DNA from: Micromonospora cabrerizensis
GTDB lineage: Bacteria > Actinomycetota > Actinomycetes > Mycobacteriales > Micromonosporaceae
Length of the DNA stretch: 64,000 bases
Direction: 5' to 3'
Assembly (NCBI RefSeq): GCF_022230955.1
Contig: NZ_JAKKFI010000053.1
Location: forward strand, 62,001-126,000
Under the pieces are notes generated by a model. That model was not told the DNA's origin and did not search any database. It was given only the letters and a program-made list of their open reading frames with translations. The position numbers were made by a program, and so were the translations under genes. Position 1 is the stretch's first letter, and each line of letters starts with the position of its first letter. This document shows positions 18,667 to 28,916 of the stretch, one piece after another.

Positions 18667-19527
18667 TCAGCCGCGCTCGGCGCGCTCGACGACGTTGGTG
18701 AGCAGCATGGCCCGGGTCATCGGCCCCACACCGCCGGGCATGGGGACCAGGGCACCGGCGGTCTCGGCCACCTCCGGGTCCACGTCGCCGGTGTAGCGGC
18801 CCTTGCCGTCCGCGCCGATGACGCGCGTGATTCCGACGTCCACCACGACCGCACCGGGGTTGATCATGTCGGCGGTGAGCAGGCCCGGCACGCCGGCCGC
18901 GACGATGACGATGTCGGCGGCCCGGGTGTGCGAGGCGAGGTCCAGGGTGCCGGTGTGGCAGAGGGTGACGGTGGCGTTCTCGGAGCGCCGGGTGAGCAGC
19001 AGGCCGAGCGGCCGGCCGACGGTGTTGCCCCGACCGACCACGGCGACGGTCGCGCCGCGAAGCGCCACGTCGTGCCGGCGGAGCAGCTCCACGATGCCGC
19101 GCGGGGTGCAGGGCAGCGGGCCGTCGTAGCCGAGGACGAGCCGGCCCAGGTTGACCGGGTGCAGCCCGTCGGCGTCCTTGTCCGGGTCGATCAGCTCCAG
19201 CACCCGCTGGGTGTCGAGATGGGCCGGCAACGGCAGCTGGACGATGTAGCCGTGGCACGCCGGGTCGGCGTTCAGCTCGGCCAGCACGTCGTCGACCTGC
19301 TGCTGGGTGGCGTCCGCCGGCAGCTCCCGGCGGATCGAGGCGATGCCAACCTCGGCGCAGTCGCGGTGCTTTCCGTTGACGTACGCCTGGCTGCCCGGGT
19401 CCGCACCGACCAGCACCGTGCCCAGCCCGGGGATGATGCCGCGTTCCGCGAGTGCTTTCACCCGAATTCGCAGCTCGTCCTTGATCTCCGCCGCGGTTGC
19501 CTTGCCGTCCAGAAGCGTCGCCGTCAC
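18667..19527 (-). CDS. folD: Bifunctional methylenetetrahydrofolate dehydrogenase/cyclohydrolase
   Basis: 286-residue folate enzyme that oxidises 5,10-methylene-THF to methenyl-THF and hydrolyses it to 10-formyl-THF, supplying purine synthesis. The catalytic Tyr/Lys motif [12 protein letters not shown] is at about residues 46-57, [11 protein letters not shown] and PCTPRG are conserved, and the NADP site is [12 protein letters not shown]; the C-terminus has [10 protein letters not shown]. The start is GTG. The mdh gene lies downstream on the same strand after a 139-base gap. Confidence 0.96.
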   Translation of the reverse strand: MTATLLDGKATAAEIKDELRIRVKALAERGIIPGLGTVLVGADPGSQAYVNGKHRDCAEVGIASIRRELPADATQQQVDDVLAELNADPACHGYIVQLPLPAHLDTQRVLELIDPDKDADGLHPVNLGRLVLGYDGPLPCTPRGIVELLRRHDVALRGATVAVVGRGNTVGRPLGLLLTRRSENATVTLCHTGTLDLASHTRAADIVIVAAGVPGLLTADMINPGAVVVDVGITRVIGADGKGRYTGDVDPEVAETAGALVPMPGGVGPMTRAMLLTNVVERAERG

Positions 19528-19975
19528 GTCCCGATCGTCTCACGGCCCCTGCCCGCGGTTCCGACGGACCTCAGCGGGCAGGCCCGCCGCCACCTTGGCC
19601 GCGCGTGTCGGATGTGACCTTCGGTGACGTGTCGCTCGTCACTCTCGGTCACAATCTGTTCCTTCGGTCACCATCGAACCAGACAGGCAGACCGTGCGCG
19701 GCGGAGATGGGAGTTCGGTCCCGGGAAGGGACAGCCAGCGGCAGACCGGCAGGGTCGTCCCGACGAATGGCGAGATTACCCCAGCTCAACAACGCTTTCA
19801 GCAGTTTCGGCTAGCAGAGGGATCCGCCTTCCGCAAGAGGACCGACCCCGGACCGTTACCCACCCGCAACCGCGTCGTTGCCGAAGGGCCGTCGCCGACC
19901 TACCGTTACCGCTTGTTGCGCAGCGTAACCCAGCGTCGGGCCTGACTGCGCAGCGTGAGGAGATGAGGAGGCTCA
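19528..19975. other. Divergent promoter region, folD / peptide importer 1
   Basis: 448 bases between divergently transcribed genes. The left half has several copies of GGTCAC/GGTGAC (around 19620-19675); the right half has GTTACC at 19855 and 19905 and its mirror GTAACC at 19925. No gene or structured RNA is evident. GAGGAGG precedes the importer ATG. Confidence 0.5.
19855..19930 (+). promoter_or_regulatory. GTTACC repeats before importer 1
   Basis: ACCGTTACC occurs twice exactly 50 bases apart and GTAACC follows 20 bases after the second, within 125 bases of the binding-protein start. GTAAC-type repeats are known sites of the actinobacterial response regulator MtrA; assignment here is a guess. 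Confidence 0.3.
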
Positions 19976-21577
19976 ATGCGAGTTCGTAGACTCGCCGCCT
20001 GGACCGCCCTCCCGCTCGCGGTGACGCTGGGCCTCGCGGCCTGCGGCAGCGGCGGAGACGGTGGATCCAGCGGCAGCGGCAATTCGGCGGTCAGCATCCA
20101 GATCGGCGAGCCGAAGCACCTGGTTCCCACCAACACCACCGAGACGTCCGGGTCACAGGTGATCGCCGGCCTGTTCAGCCCGCTCGTCGACTACGACGCC
20201 CAGAACAAGCCGTACGAGGTCGCCGCCCAGTCGATCACCTCGTCCGACAACAAGGTCTGGACGATCAAGCTCAAGGACGGCTTCACCTTCCACAACGGTG
20301 AGAAGGTCACGTCCCAGAACTACATCAACGCCTGGAACTACGGCGCGTACGCCCCCAACGGTCAGGACAGCAACTACTTCTTCGAGAAGATCGCTGGCTA
20401 TGCGGACCTGCAGGGCAAGGCGCCGAAGGCCAAGGAGATGTCCGGCCTGAAGAAGGTCGACGACCTCACCTTCACCGCGACGCTGTCCGAGCCGTACATC
20501 GACTTCAAGACGACTCTGGGCTACAACGCGTTCTACCCGATGCCGGACGCCGCGTTCTCGGCCCCGGGCGTGCTCAAGGACTCCTACGAGCAGGCGCCGA
20601 TCGGGCAGGGCCCCTTCAAGATGAAGGGCACCTGGCAGCACGACAGCAAGATCGATGTCGAGCGCTACGACGCGTACCCGGGTGAGAAGCCCAAGGTCAA
20701 GGACGTTGAGTTCCGGATCTACCAGCAGCTGACCGCGGCCTACGCGGACGTCCTGGCGGACAACCTGGACGTGCTGCCGACGATCCCGACCGAGAGCCTG
20801 AGCACCGCGCCGAGCGACCTGGGCGACCGGTACCAGACCAGCCCGATGTCGTCGTTCCAGTTCCTCGCGTTCCCGACGTTCGACAAGGACTACAGCAGCC
20901 CGGACGTGCGCAAGGCCATCTCGATGGCGATCGACCGTGACGAGATCACCAAGTCGGTCTTCAAGGGCTCGCAGACGTCGGCGCGCTCCTTCGTCTCGCC
21001 GGTCCTCCCGGGCTACCGGGAGAACACCGCGGGCAAGGCCGGCGAGTTCAACCCGACCGAGGCCAAGAAGCTCTACCAGGCCGCGGGTGGTCCGTCGAAG
21101 ATCGTCATCTCGTACAACGGCGACGGCGGTCACAAGGACTGGGTCGACGCCACGGTCAACCAGCTCAAGGCCAACCTGGGTGTCGACGCCGTCGGCTCGG
21201 CCGAGCCGAAGTTCGCCGACCTGCTGACCAAGGTCGAGAAGAAGACGCCGGTGGGTGCGTTCCGGATGGGTTGGGTCATGGACTACCCGACCATGGAGGA
21301 CTACCTCGGCCCGCTGTACAGCACGAACGGCTCGTCGAACTACTACGGCTACAGCAACCCGGAGTTCGACAAGCTGGTCAAGGAGGGTTCCGCCGCCAAG
21401 ACGCAGGACGAGGCGATCGCCAAGTACCAGCAGGCGGAGGACATCCTGGCCAAGGACATGCCGGTGATCCCGCTCCGCTTCGGCGAGAACGTGTTCGGCC
21501 ACTCGTCCAAGGTCAAGAACGTGCAGATGGACCTGTTCCAGCGGGTCAACCTCGTCAAGATCGAAGCGGCCAGCTGA
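19976..21577 (+). CDS. Peptide/oligopeptide ABC importer substrate-binding lipoprotein (system 1)
   Basis: 533-residue family 5 extracellular solute-binding protein. The N-terminus is a lipoprotein signal with lipobox LAAC (Cys at residue 23), followed by a Gly/Ser-rich linker. The family signature is seen early (HLVPTNTTETSGSQVIAGLFSPLV), with the usual VWTIKLKDGFTFHNGEKV segment and DVRKAISMAIDRDEI. It should deliver peptides to the permeases encoded downstream. A perfect 14-bp hairpin separates it from those genes, which would favour excess binding protein over permease. It is paralogous to the gene at 44708-46348. Confidence 0.92.
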   Translation: MRVRRLAAWTALPLAVTLGLAACGSGGDGGSSGSGNSAVSIQIGEPKHLVPTNTTETSGSQVIAGLFSPLVDYDAQNKPYEVAAQSITSSDNKVWTIKLKDGFTFHNGEKVTSQNYINAWNYGAYAPNGQDSNYFFEKIAGYADLQGKAPKAKEMSGLKKVDDLTFTATLSEPYIDFKTTLGYNAFYPMPDAAFSAPGVLKDSYEQAPIGQGPFKMKGTWQHDSKIDVERYDAYPGEKPKVKDVEFRIYQQLTAAYADVLADNLDVLPTIPTESLSTAPSDLGDRYQTSPMSSFQFLAFPTFDKDYSSPDVRKAISMAIDRDEITKSVFKGSQTSARSFVSPVLPGYRENTAGKAGEFNPTEAKKLYQAAGGPSKIVISYNGDGGHKDWVDATVNQLKANLGVDAVGSAEPKFADLLTKVEKKTPVGAFRMGWVMDYPTMEDYLGPLYSTNGSSNYYGYSNPEFDKLVKEGSAAKTQDEAIAKYQQAEDILAKDMPVIPLRFGENVFGHSSKVKNVQMDLFQRVNLVKIEAAS

Positions 21578-21590
21578 GCTGACCATGGTG

Positions 21591-21624
21591 CGGGCCACCC
21601 GGGCGACGATGCCCGGGTGGCCCG
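21591..21624 (+). terminator. Intercistronic hairpin in importer operon 1
   Basis: Perfect 14-pair stem CGGGCCACCCGGGC and its complement with a 6-base loop, 13 bases after the binding-protein stop. Probably a partial terminator or 3'-end stabiliser; 150 bases separate it from the permease start. Confidence 0.65.
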
Positions 21625-21774
21625 GACCGCGCCACCGGGGCCGGGCCGCAGCAGCGGACCCGGCGTCGGTGGCGCCGGCTCCCCCGGGCCGGACGGCACG
21701 TCTCGGATATTTCGGGTACGACCAGAGATGCCGTCCTGCGACCCTTTCGCACATTTCCGGAGAGACTGCTAAGC

Positions 21775-22713
21775 ATGTTCCGCTACATCTTGCGGCGCCT
21801 ACTGCAGATGGTCCTGGCGTTCTTCGGGACCACCCTGATCGTCTACGCGCTGACATTCGCCGGACAGGGCGACCCGATCCAGGCGCTCGCCGGCGAGCGG
21901 CCGGTGACGCCAGCCCAACGGGCCTACCTGACCGAGAAGTACAACCTGGATCAGACGGGCGTCGGCGGCTTCTTCTACCGCTACTTCGACTACGTGAAGG
22001 ACCTGCTCCAGGGCAACCTGGGCGAGTCCCTCACCGGTCGGAGCATCGGTGACATCCTCCAGCAGGCCTGGCCGGTCACCGTGCGGCTCGCTCTCATCGC
22101 GCTCGCTGTGGCGATCATCTTCGGAGTCAGCGCGGGCGTGATCGCCGGTATCCGCCGAGCCAGCATCTTCGACAACTCGACCCTGGTGCTGACCCTGCTG
22201 GTGCTGGGCATCCCGACGATCGTGCTGGCGCCGCTGGCGCAGTACTTCCTGGGCGTCAAGTGGCAGCTGTTCCCGCCCACCGCCGGCTCGGACCCGACGT
22301 TCTACGCGCTCCTGCTGCCAGGCATCGTGCTCGGCTCGCTGTCGCTGGCCACCGCGCTGCGGCTCACCCGGGCCTCGGTGGCGGAGAACCTGCGCGCGGA
22401 CTACGTCCGGACCGCCCGGTCCAAGGGTCTGGTCAAGCGCCGCATCGTCATCGTCCACGTACTGCGCAACTCGCTGATCCCGGTGGTCACCTTCCTCGGT
22501 GTGGAGCTGGGCAACCTGATGAGCGGCGCGATCATCACCGAGGGCGTCTTCAACATCCCCGGCGTCGGATTCAACCTCTTCCGCGGCATCCGCACCGAGG
22601 ACGGCCCCCTGGTGGTGGGCATCGTCAGCGTGCTCGTCGTGGTCTACCTGGTCTCGAACCTGGTGGTGGACGTCCTGTACGCCGTACTCGACCCGAGGAT
22701 CCGCTATGAGTGA
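21775..22713 (+). CDS. Peptide ABC importer permease, DppB/OppB type (system 1)
   Basis: 312-residue inner-membrane permease with six helices. N-terminal RYILRRLLQMVLAFFG is the usual OppB start; the periplasmic loop after helix 1 is followed by the conserved DLLQGNLGESL, and the EAA loop contacting the ATPase is DYVRTARSKGL (about residues 205-215). The C-terminus LYAVLDPRIRYE is standard. It is followed after 17 bases by the second permease, with which it should form the membrane channel. Confidence 0.93.
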   Translation: MFRYILRRLLQMVLAFFGTTLIVYALTFAGQGDPIQALAGERPVTPAQRAYLTEKYNLDQTGVGGFFYRYFDYVKDLLQGNLGESLTGRSIGDILQQAWPVTVRLALIALAVAIIFGVSAGVIAGIRRASIFDNSTLVLTLLVLGIPTIVLAPLAQYFLGVKWQLFPPTAGSDPTFYALLLPGIVLGSLSLATALRLTRASVAENLRADYVRTARSKGLVKRRIVIVHVLRNSLIPVVTFLGVELGNLMSGAIITEGVFNIPGVGFNLFRGIRTEDGPLVVGIVSVLVVVYLVSNLVVDVLYAVLDPRIRYE

Positions 22714-22730
22714 GCGCAGCGAGGTGCCGC

Positions 22731-23687
22731 ATGAGTGACTTCGAGACTGTGGCGGCGACCGAGAACCAGGCCGCGCGGCGTGGCCCCTCGGGCGAGCCGG
22801 GCACACCCAACCAGGTCGGTGCCGCGAACAAGCCCCGCAGCCTGGCCGGAGACGCCTGGCGGGACCTGCGCCGCAACCCGATCTTCTGGATCTCGCTGGC
22901 GCTGGTCGTCATCTTCACCCTGATGGCGCTGCTCCCCGGGGTGTTCACCGCCAACAACCCGAACGACTGCCTGCTCTCCCGGCAGCACGCGGGGCCGTCC
23001 GGCGGGGCCATCTTCGGGTACGACTTCCAGGGCTGCGACACGTACTCCCGTGCGGTCTACGGCACCCGCGCCTCGCTGCTGGTCGGCGCGCTCGCCGCGC
23101 TCGGCACCGGGATCATCGCGCTGGTGATCGGTATGCTGGCCGGTTACTTCGGCCGGTGGGTCGACGCGGTGCTCTCCCGGGTGATCGACGTGGTGCTCGG
23201 CATCCCGCTGCTGCTGGCCGCGATCGTGCTGCTCAAGCGGGTGTCCAGCGACAGCCAGTGGGCACGGATCGGCGCGGTCGTCTTCGTGCTCGCCCTGCTC
23301 GGCTGGACCACCGCCGCCCGCGTGGTCCGCTCCTCGGTGATCACCGCCAAGGAGCAGGACTACGTCGCGGCGGCCCGGATGCTCGGCGCCGGCAACAGCC
23401 GGATCATGTGGCGGCACATCCTGCCGAACTCGCTGGCCCCGGTCATCGTCGTGCTGACCATCGCGCTCGGCTCGTTCATCGCGGCCGAGGCGACGCTCTC
23501 CTTCCTGGGCATCGGCCTGAAGGCGCCGACCATCTCGTGGGGCCAGGACATCGACACCGGCCGGATCCACATGCGCGAGGCCGCCACACCGCTGATCGTC
23601 CCGTCGGCATTCCTCGCGCTGACCGTTCTGGCGTTCATCATGCTCGGCGACGCGATCCGTGACGCCTTCGACCCGAAGCTGCGGTGA
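22731..23687 (+). CDS. Peptide ABC importer permease, DppC/OppC type (system 1)
   Basis: 318-residue permease with a 45-residue polar N-terminal tail, then RRNPIFWISLALVVIF opening helix 1. The EAA loop is DYVAAARMLGAGNSRIMWRHILPN and the C-terminus DAIRDAFDPKLR is diagnostic of DppC/OppC. The short gap before this ATG contains GAGTGAGCGCAGCGAG, a truncated relative of the intercistronic repeat, spanning the previous stop codon. I chose the inner ATG since an upstream start would lie in that repeat. Confidence 0.92.
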   Translation: MSDFETVAATENQAARRGPSGEPGTPNQVGAANKPRSLAGDAWRDLRRNPIFWISLALVVIFTLMALLPGVFTANNPNDCLLSRQHAGPSGGAIFGYDFQGCDTYSRAVYGTRASLLVGALAALGTGIIALVIGMLAGYFGRWVDAVLSRVIDVVLGIPLLLAAIVLLKRVSSDSQWARIGAVVFVLALLGWTTAARVVRSSVITAKEQDYVAAARMLGAGNSRIMWRHILPNSLAPVIVVLTIALGSFIAAEATLSFLGIGLKAPTISWGQDIDTGRIHMREAATPLIVPSAFLALTVLAFIMLGDAIRDAFDPKLR

Positions 23688-23693
23688 CTCATG

Positions 23694-23740
23694 CGAGCGC
23701 GAGGAGTGAGCGAAGCGAGCCCCGCAGTCGCGAGCGAAAG
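23694..23740 (+). repeat. Intercistronic repeat, copy 2
   Basis: Begins CGAGCGCGAGGAGTGAGCG and ends CCCCGCAGTCGCGAGCGAAAG; matches the minus-strand copy at 8132-8187. It lies between the permease stop and the ATPase ATG, ending 12 bases before the start codon. The shorter GAGTGAGCGCAGCGAG at 22708-22723 is a partial copy. Confidence 0.7.
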
Positions 23741-23752
23741 GCAGGCACAGCC

Positions 23753-24784
23753 ATGACCGTTCAACCCACGCCCGCCTCCGCCACGCCCGAGGGCGGTCAC
23801 CTGCTGGAGCTGCGGGACCTGCACGTCGAGTTCCGCACCAACGAGGGCGTGGCCCGGGTGATCAACGGCGTGTCGTACCACCTGGACGCCGGCGAGACAC
23901 TGGCCGTGCTCGGCGAGTCCGGCTCGGGCAAGTCGGTCACCGCCCAGGCGATCATGGGCATCCTGGACACCCCGCCCGCGTTCGTCCGCTCCGGTCAGAT
24001 CCTCTACCAGGGCCAGGACCTGCTCACCCAATCCGAGGAACAGCGCCGGCAGGTACGCGGCAAGGAGATCGCAATGATCTTCCAGGACGCGCTCTCCGCA
24101 CTGAACCCGGTGTTTCCGGTCGGCTGGCAGATCGGTGAGACGCTGCGCCAGCGCGCCGGCCTGTCCCGGTCCGACGCCCGACGCCGTGCCATCGAGCTGA
24201 TGGACCTGGTCAAGATCCCCGGTGCCGCCAAGCGCATCGGCGACTATCCGCACCAGTTCTCCGGCGGTATGCGGCAGCGCGTCATGATCGCGATGGCGCT
24301 GGCGCTGGACCCGAAGGTGCTGATCGCCGACGAGCCCACCACGGCCCTCGACGTGACCGTCCAGGCCCAGATCATGGATCTACTGGCCGACCTGCGCCAG
24401 GAACGCGACATGGCGATGATCCTGATCACCCATGACCTGGGCGTGGTCGCCGGTGTCGCGGACCGGATCGCGGTCATGTACGCCGGCCGGATCGTCGAGC
24501 ACGCCGACGTCCGCTCGCTCTACAAGGCGCCCGCCCACCCGTACACCAAGGGTTTGTTGGAGTCGATCCCGCGCCTGGACGTCCGCGGCGAGGAACTGTC
24601 GACGATCAAGGGGTTGCCGCCGAACCTGATGCGCATCCCGTCCGGCTGCCCGTTCCACCCCCGGTGCCCGTACGTCCAGCAGGTCTGCGTGGACGTCGTG
24701 CCGCACGACCTGGTCCTCGGCGACGGCCGGACCAGCGCTTGCCACTTCGCGCAGGAGGTCCGTGATGACAGCGCCGCCCGCTAG
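23753..24784 (+). CDS. Peptide ABC importer ATPase, DppD/OppD type (system 1)
   Basis: 343-residue ATPase: Walker [11 protein letters not shown]-loop [12 protein letters not shown], signature FSGGMRQR, Walker [13 protein letters not shown], switch His in THDLGVV. The C-terminal oligopeptide-transporter extension carries a Cys cluster ([14 protein letters not shown], then CHFA), typical of the iron-sulfur-type motif in OppD/DppD proteins. I start at the ATG after the intercistronic repeat; earlier in-frame codons would translate the repeat itself. The next ATPase starts 20 bases before this stop. Confidence 0.93.
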   Translation: MTVQPTPASATPEGGHLLELRDLHVEFRTNEGVARVINGVSYHLDAGETLAVLGESGSGKSVTAQAIMGILDTPPAFVRSGQILYQGQDLLTQSEEQRRQVRGKEIAMIFQDALSALNPVFPVGWQIGETLRQRAGLSRSDARRRAIELMDLVKIPGAAKRIGDYPHQFSGGMRQRVMIAMALALDPKVLIADEPTTALDVTVQAQIMDLLADLRQERDMAMILITHDLGVVAGVADRIAVMYAGRIVEHADVRSLYKAPAHPYTKGLLESIPRLDVRGEELSTIKGLPPNLMRIPSGCPFHPRCPYVQQVCVDVVPHDLVLGDGRTSACHFAQEVRDDSAAR

Positions 24785-25802
24785 CCCCGGCAAGGTCCGC
24801 GGCGAGACGATCCTCTCCGTCGACAACCTGGTGAAGCACTTCCCGATCACGCAGGGCGTGCTGTTCCAGCGGCAGGTCGGCGCGGTGAAGGCTGTGGACG
24901 GGGTGAGTTTCGAGCTGCGTCGGGGCGAGACCCTGGGTGTGGTCGGCGAGTCCGGCTGCGGCAAGTCCACCCTCGCCCGGCTGCTGATGCGACTGGAGAC
25001 ACCCACCTCCGGAGGGGCCACCCTGGAGGGCAGGGACCTGTTCAAGGCCTCCGGTGGCGAGCTGCGCCGGGTGCGCCGCAACATGCAGATGGTGATGCAG
25101 GACCCGTACACGTCGCTGAACCCGCGGATGACCGTCGGCGACATCATCGGCGAGCCGTTCGAGATCCACCCGGATGCCGCGCCGAAGGGCAGCAAGCAGA
25201 AGCGGGTCCAGGAACTGCTGGACGTGGTCGGGCTCAACCCCGAACACATCAACCGGTACCCGCACCAGTTCTCCGGCGGTCAGCGTCAGCGCATCGGCAT
25301 CGCCCGGGCGCTCGCGCTGCGGCCCGAGGTGATCGTCTGCGACGAGCCGGTGTCGGCGCTGGACGTCTCCATCCAGGCCCAGGTGATCAACCTGCTGAAG
25401 CAGTTGCAGAACGAGCTGGGGCTGTCGTACATCTTCATCGCCCACGACCTGTCCGTAGTGCGGCACATCGCCGACCGGGTGGCGGTGATGTACCTCGGTC
25501 GGATCGTCGAGATCGGCACCGAGGACGAGATCTACGAGCGGGCCACCCACCCGTACACCCAGGCTCTGCTCTCCGCGGTGCCGGTGCCGGACCCGGAGGC
25601 CCGCGACCAGCGCAACATGATCCGCCTGGTCGGCGACGTGCCCAGCCCGGCCGACCCGCCGAGCGGGTGTCACTTCCGGACCCGTTGCTGGAAGGCCCAG
25701 GAGATCTGCGCCGTGGAAGACCCGAAAACGGTCCCGAGAGCGGCAGACCCCCACCCGTCCGCCTGCCACTTCGCCGAACTCCGCCCAACCCCAGCGGCCT
25801 GA
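24765..25802 (+). CDS. Peptide ABC importer ATPase, DppF/OppF type (system 1)
   Basis: 345-residue second ATPase of the importer: Walker [11 protein letters not shown]-loop [12 protein letters not shown], signature FSGGQRQR, Walker [12 protein letters not shown], switch His in AHDLSVV, and a C-terminal [13 protein letters not shown] cluster. The ATG has an AGGAGG six bases upstream; a GTG one codon earlier is less well spaced. It overlaps the preceding ATPase gene, so the two ATPases should be made in equal amounts. Last gene of the operon; palindromic element B follows. Confidence 0.93.
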   Translation: MTAPPASPGKVRGETILSVDNLVKHFPITQGVLFQRQVGAVKAVDGVSFELRRGETLGVVGESGCGKSTLARLLMRLETPTSGGATLEGRDLFKASGGELRRVRRNMQMVMQDPYTSLNPRMTVGDIIGEPFEIHPDAAPKGSKQKRVQELLDVVGLNPEHINRYPHQFSGGQRQRIGIARALALRPEVIVCDEPVSALDVSIQAQVINLLKQLQNELGLSYIFIAHDLSVVRHIADRVAVMYLGRIVEIGTEDEIYERATHPYTQALLSAVPVPDPEARDQRNMIRLVGDVPSPADPPSGCHFRTRCWKAQEICAVEDPKTVPRAADPHPSACHFAELRPTPAA

Positions 25803-25814
25803 CCGAACCCTGCC

Positions 25815-25875
25815 GTCGATCATGAAGTTATTGCCCTGCACGTCGGCGTGTCAGGGCAATAACTTCATGATCAAC
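25815..25875. repeat. Palindromic element B (61 bp)
   Basis: 24-base arms with core GATCATGAAGTTATTGCCC and one G-T type mismatch; the 13-base spacer itself folds as CACG-TCGG-CGTG, so nearly the entire element pairs. It fills the space between convergent importer operon 1 and purH and probably doubles as a bidirectional terminator. The core GATCATGAAGTTAT is shared exactly with the element at 55230-55298. Confidence 0.8.
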
Positions 25876-25891
25876 GAGGCGGCGCGACCGG

Positions 25892-27463
25892 TCAGTGGAA
25901 GAAGTGGCGGGTTTTCGTCAGGTACATCGTCACGTTGGCCTTCTTGGCCGCTTCGATGACTTCCTCGTCGCGGATCGAGCCTCCGGGCTGCACGATGGCG
26001 CGGACGCCGGCGTCGATGAGGATCTGCGGGCCGTCGGCGAACGGGAAGAACGCGTCCGAGGCGGCGACCGAACCCCGAGCCCGCTCGGCACCGGCGCGGC
26101 TGACCGCGAGCTGCGCCGAGTCGACCCGGTTGACCTGACCCATGCCGACCCCGACGGTCGCGCCGTCCTTGGCCAGCAGGATCGCGTTGCTCTTCACGGC
26201 CCGGACCGCCCGCCACGCGAACGCCAGGTCCCGCAGCAACTCCTCGTCGGCGGCCTCGCCGGTCGCCAACTGCCAGGTCGCCGGGTCGTCGCCGGGGGCG
26301 TCCACCCGGTCGGCGACCTGCGCCAGCACACCACCGGTCACCGGCCGCAACTCCACCAGTGCCGGCGTCCAGGCCGGCGCCCGCAGCAGCCGGATGTTCT
26401 TTTTCGCCTGCAACACCTCGACCGCGCCATCGTCGAAGCCGGGCGCGACCACCACCTCGGTGAAGATCTCGGCCACCTGTCGGGCCAGCTCGACCGAGAC
26501 CGGCCGGTTGACCGCGATGACGCCGCCGTACGCCGACACCGGGTCGCAGGCGTGCGCCCTGCGGTGCGCCTCGGCCACGTCCGCGCCGATCGCGATGCCG
26601 CACGGGTTGGCGTGCTTGATGATCGCGACAGCCGGCTGGTCGGCGAAGTCGTTCGCCGCCCGCCAGGCAGCGTCCGCGTCGACGTAGTTGTTGTAGGACA
26701 TCTCCTTGCCGTGCAACTGCTCGGCCTGAGCCAGCCCTGCCGGGGCGTCCGGGTCGGTGTAGAGCGCCGCCGCCTGGTGCGGGTTCTCGCCGTACCGCAG
26801 CGCGGTCGACTTGCGCAGCGCCAGCCCCGCGAACTGCGGCCACCAGTCGTCGGCGGGTGCCAGCTCCTGTGCGCACCACCGGGCCACGGCCACGTCGTAC
26901 TCGGCGATGTCGGCGAACGCCCGGGCGGCCAGCGCGCGGCGCTGGGCCAGGGTGAAGCCCCCCTCGCCGAGCGCGCCGATCAGTGCCGGGTAACCGGCCG
27001 GGTCGGTGAGCACCGCGACCGAGGCGTGGTTCTTGGCGGCGGCCCGCACCATGGCCGGGCCACCGATGTCGATCTGCTCCACGCACTCCTCGACGCCCGC
27101 ACCCGACGCCACGGTCGCCTGGAAGGGGTAGAGGTTGGAGACCAGCAGGTCGAACGCCGCCACCCCCAGCTCGTCGAGCTGCGCGACGTGCGTGTCCTTT
27201 CGCAGATCGGCGAGGAGACCCGCGTGCACCTTCGGGTGCAGGGTCTTCACCCGGCCGTCGAGCACCTCGGGGAACCCGGTCACCGTCTCCACCGGCGTCA
27301 CCGGCACACCGGCGGCGGCGATGGTGCCCGCAGTGCTTCCGGTGGACACGATCTCCACACCGGCGGCGTGCAGGGCCTGAGCCAGCTCGACCAGCCCGGT
27401 CTTGTCGTAGACGCTGACCAGCGCCCGCCTGATCGGGCGGCGCCCGTCCTGAGTGGGACTCAC
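25892..27463 (-). CDS. purH: Bifunctional AICAR formyltransferase / IMP cyclohydrolase
   Basis: 523-residue enzyme for the last two steps of IMP synthesis, using 10-formyl-THF (made by FolD, encoded nearby). The N-terminal cyclohydrolase domain begins [13 protein letters not shown] with [13 protein letters not shown] and [11 protein letters not shown]; the transformylase domain has the KHANPCG motif (Lys-His) at about residue 280 and ends near [15 protein letters not shown]. The GTG start overlaps the purN stop (GTGA), so purN-purH form one operon. Confidence 0.97.
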   Translation of the reverse strand: MSPTQDGRRPIRRALVSVYDKTGLVELAQALHAAGVEIVSTGSTAGTIAAAGVPVTPVETVTGFPEVLDGRVKTLHPKVHAGLLADLRKDTHVAQLDELGVAAFDLLVSNLYPFQATVASGAGVEECVEQIDIGGPAMVRAAAKNHASVAVLTDPAGYPALIGALGEGGFTLAQRRALAARAFADIAEYDVAVARWCAQELAPADDWWPQFAGLALRKSTALRYGENPHQAAALYTDPDAPAGLAQAEQLHGKEMSYNNYVDADAAWRAANDFADQPAVAIIKHANPCGIAIGADVAEAHRRAHACDPVSAYGGVIAVNRPVSVELARQVAEIFTEVVVAPGFDDGAVEVLQAKKNIRLLRAPAWTPALVELRPVTGGVLAQVADRVDAPGDDPATWQLATGEAADEELLRDLAFAWRAVRAVKSNAILLAKDGATVGVGMGQVNRVDSAQLAVSRAGAERARGSVAASDAFFPFADGPQILIDAGVRAIVQPGGSIRDEEVIEAAKKANVTMYLTKTRHFFH

Positions 27464-28080
27464 GGAACCGTGACCTTCCTTCCGGTGATGGTCCAGCCTT
27501 CGCGGACCAGGCGACCGACCTGCTCGACGAGCTGGCGCCGCTCGGCTTCCTTGATGCGCTCGGTGAGCGTGTCCACGTCGTCGTCGTCGAGCACCGGCAC
27601 CGCGACCTGCGCGACGATCGGCCCGGTGTCCATGCCGGCGTCGACGAAGAAGAGGGTGGCCCCGGTGAGCTTCACGCCGTAGGCGAGGGCGTCCCGGGGG
27701 CCGTGGATGCCGGGAAACGCCGGCAGCAGGGTGTTGTGGGTGTTCAGGTAGCGGTCACCGAAGGCGGCGAGGAAGTGCGGGCCGACCAGCTTGAGGAAAC
27801 CGGCGGAGATGACCAGGTCGGGTTGGTGCTTCGCGACGTGCGCGGTGAGCGCCCGGTCCCAGTCCTCCCGGGTGTCGTGATCACGGACCCGCTCGACGAA
27901 GGTCGGCACCCCCGCGGCCTCGGCCCGGTCCAGGCCCGCGATGCCGTCGCGGTCCGCGCCGACCGCGACGACCTGCGCACCGTACGCGGGATCGACGGCG
28001 GCATCCAGCAGCGACTGGAGGTTGCTCCCGGAGCCGGAGATGAGGACGACGATGCGGGCGACAGGCGCGGGCTCGGTCAC
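27460..28080 (-). CDS. purN: Phosphoribosylglycinamide formyltransferase
   Basis: 206-residue folate-dependent GAR transformylase of purine synthesis. N-terminal [16 protein letters not shown] is the GAR phosphate-binding loop; the catalytic Asn-His and loop are in [17 protein letters not shown], and the catalytic Asp in [10 protein letters not shown]. It is the first gene of the purN-purH operon. A -10-like TAGGGT ends six bases before the GTG start and no ribosome-binding site is present, so a leaderless message is likely. Confidence 0.96.
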   Translation of the reverse strand: MTEPAPVARIVVLISGSGSNLQSLLDAAVDPAYGAQVVAVGADRDGIAGLDRAEAAGVPTFVERVRDHDTREDWDRALTAHVAKHQPDLVISAGFLKLVGPHFLAAFGDRYLNTHNTLLPAFPGIHGPRDALAYGVKLTGATLFFVDAGMDTGPIVAQVAVPVLDDDDVDTLTERIKEAERRQLVEQVGRLVREGWTITGRKVTVP

Positions 28081-28399
28081 CGGGCCACCCTATCGGGCAG
28101 GTCAGGACGCCCTCCGGCTGGGCGGCGCGCCGATCTTTGACAGTGCCGACGTGCATCGACCCGGTACGCTGCCGCTCGCTCGGGCCGAACACCTCGTCGG
28201 TCCGCCGATCGGCGCACCAGCGGTGTCGCTGCACTGAGGAGCACCCGTGTCGCCCGGTCACCACCCCCAACGGCAACCGTCGATCGGCAGCACCGTGACG
28301 ATGTCGTGGTCTTGCCGCGCTGTGCTTTCCGAGGACTGACAGCGATCATGGGTGGAAACAACAGCAGCAACTGACGGAACCAGTTCAAGGAGCTCTCGA
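28081..28399. other. Divergent intergenic region purN / DUF4190 gene
   Basis: 319 bases. Contains the purN -10 box and, for the rightward gene, a TTGACA at 28137 and a TACGCT at 28165, spaced 22 bases, too far apart for a standard promoter. AAGGAG precedes the rightward ATG. No RNA or small gene is apparent. Confidence 0.45.
28087..28092 (-). promoter_or_regulatory. Probable -10 box of purNH
   Basis: On the minus strand TAGGGT (TANNNT) ends six bases before the purN GTG, which predicts leaderless transcription. Confidence 0.4.
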
Positions 28400-28900
28400 A
28401 TGCAACCCGGTAACCCCGGCCAGGACCCGTACGGCCAGCAGCCCAACCAGGACCCGAACGCACCCCAGCCGCCGCAGAACCCGTACGGCCAGCCGCCGGC
28501 CGCCCCGTACGGTCAGCAGCCGACCTCGGGTCAGCCGTACGGGCAGCAGCCGTACCAGGACCCGTACGGCCAGCAGCAGCCCCAGTACGGCGGCCCGACG
28601 CCCCCCAACGTCGGCTACCCGCAGGGAGGCCAGGGGCAGAACAACACCCTCGGCCTGGTGTCGATGATCCTCGGTATCGCCTCGATCCCGCTGATCTGCT
28701 GCTTCTACCTGGGCATCCCGATCGGCATCGCGGCCGTGGTGACCGGCTACCTCGCCCGCCAGAAGGTCGCCCAGGGCCTGGCCAACAACGCCGGGCAGGC
28801 CAAGGCCGGCCTGATCTGCGGCGCCGTCGGTGTCGGTCTGGGCATCATCCTGATCATCCTGAGCATCGTGGCGAACGTGGCCCTGCCCACCCAGCCCTGA
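28400..28900 (+). CDS. DUF4190-type membrane protein with Pro/Gln/Tyr-rich tail
   Basis: 166 residues. The first 85 are a low-complexity cytoplasmic tail with repeated PYGQQP-like units; the remainder forms two hydrophobic segments around a short basic loop (LGLVSMILGIASIPLICCFYLG, then YLARQKVAQG, then a second helix). This is the DUF4190 pattern common in actinobacteria and often found near cell-envelope and division genes. Function unknown. The ATG follows AAGGAG with suitable spacing. A UUCG-capped hairpin follows the gene. Confidence 0.83.
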   Translation: MQPGNPGQDPYGQQPNQDPNAPQPPQNPYGQPPAAPYGQQPTSGQPYGQQPYQDPYGQQQPQYGGPTPPNVGYPQGGQGQNNTLGLVSMILGIASIPLICCFYLGIPIGIAAVVTGYLARQKVAQGLANNAGQAKAGLICGAVGVGLGIILIILSIVANVALPTQP

Positions 28901-28916
28901 CAAGCTCGGATTCGAC

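Noticed and set aside
28137-28170. TTGACA and TACGCT as a promoter for the DUF4190 gene
   Set aside because: The spacing is 22 bases, too long for a normal sigma-70-type promoter.
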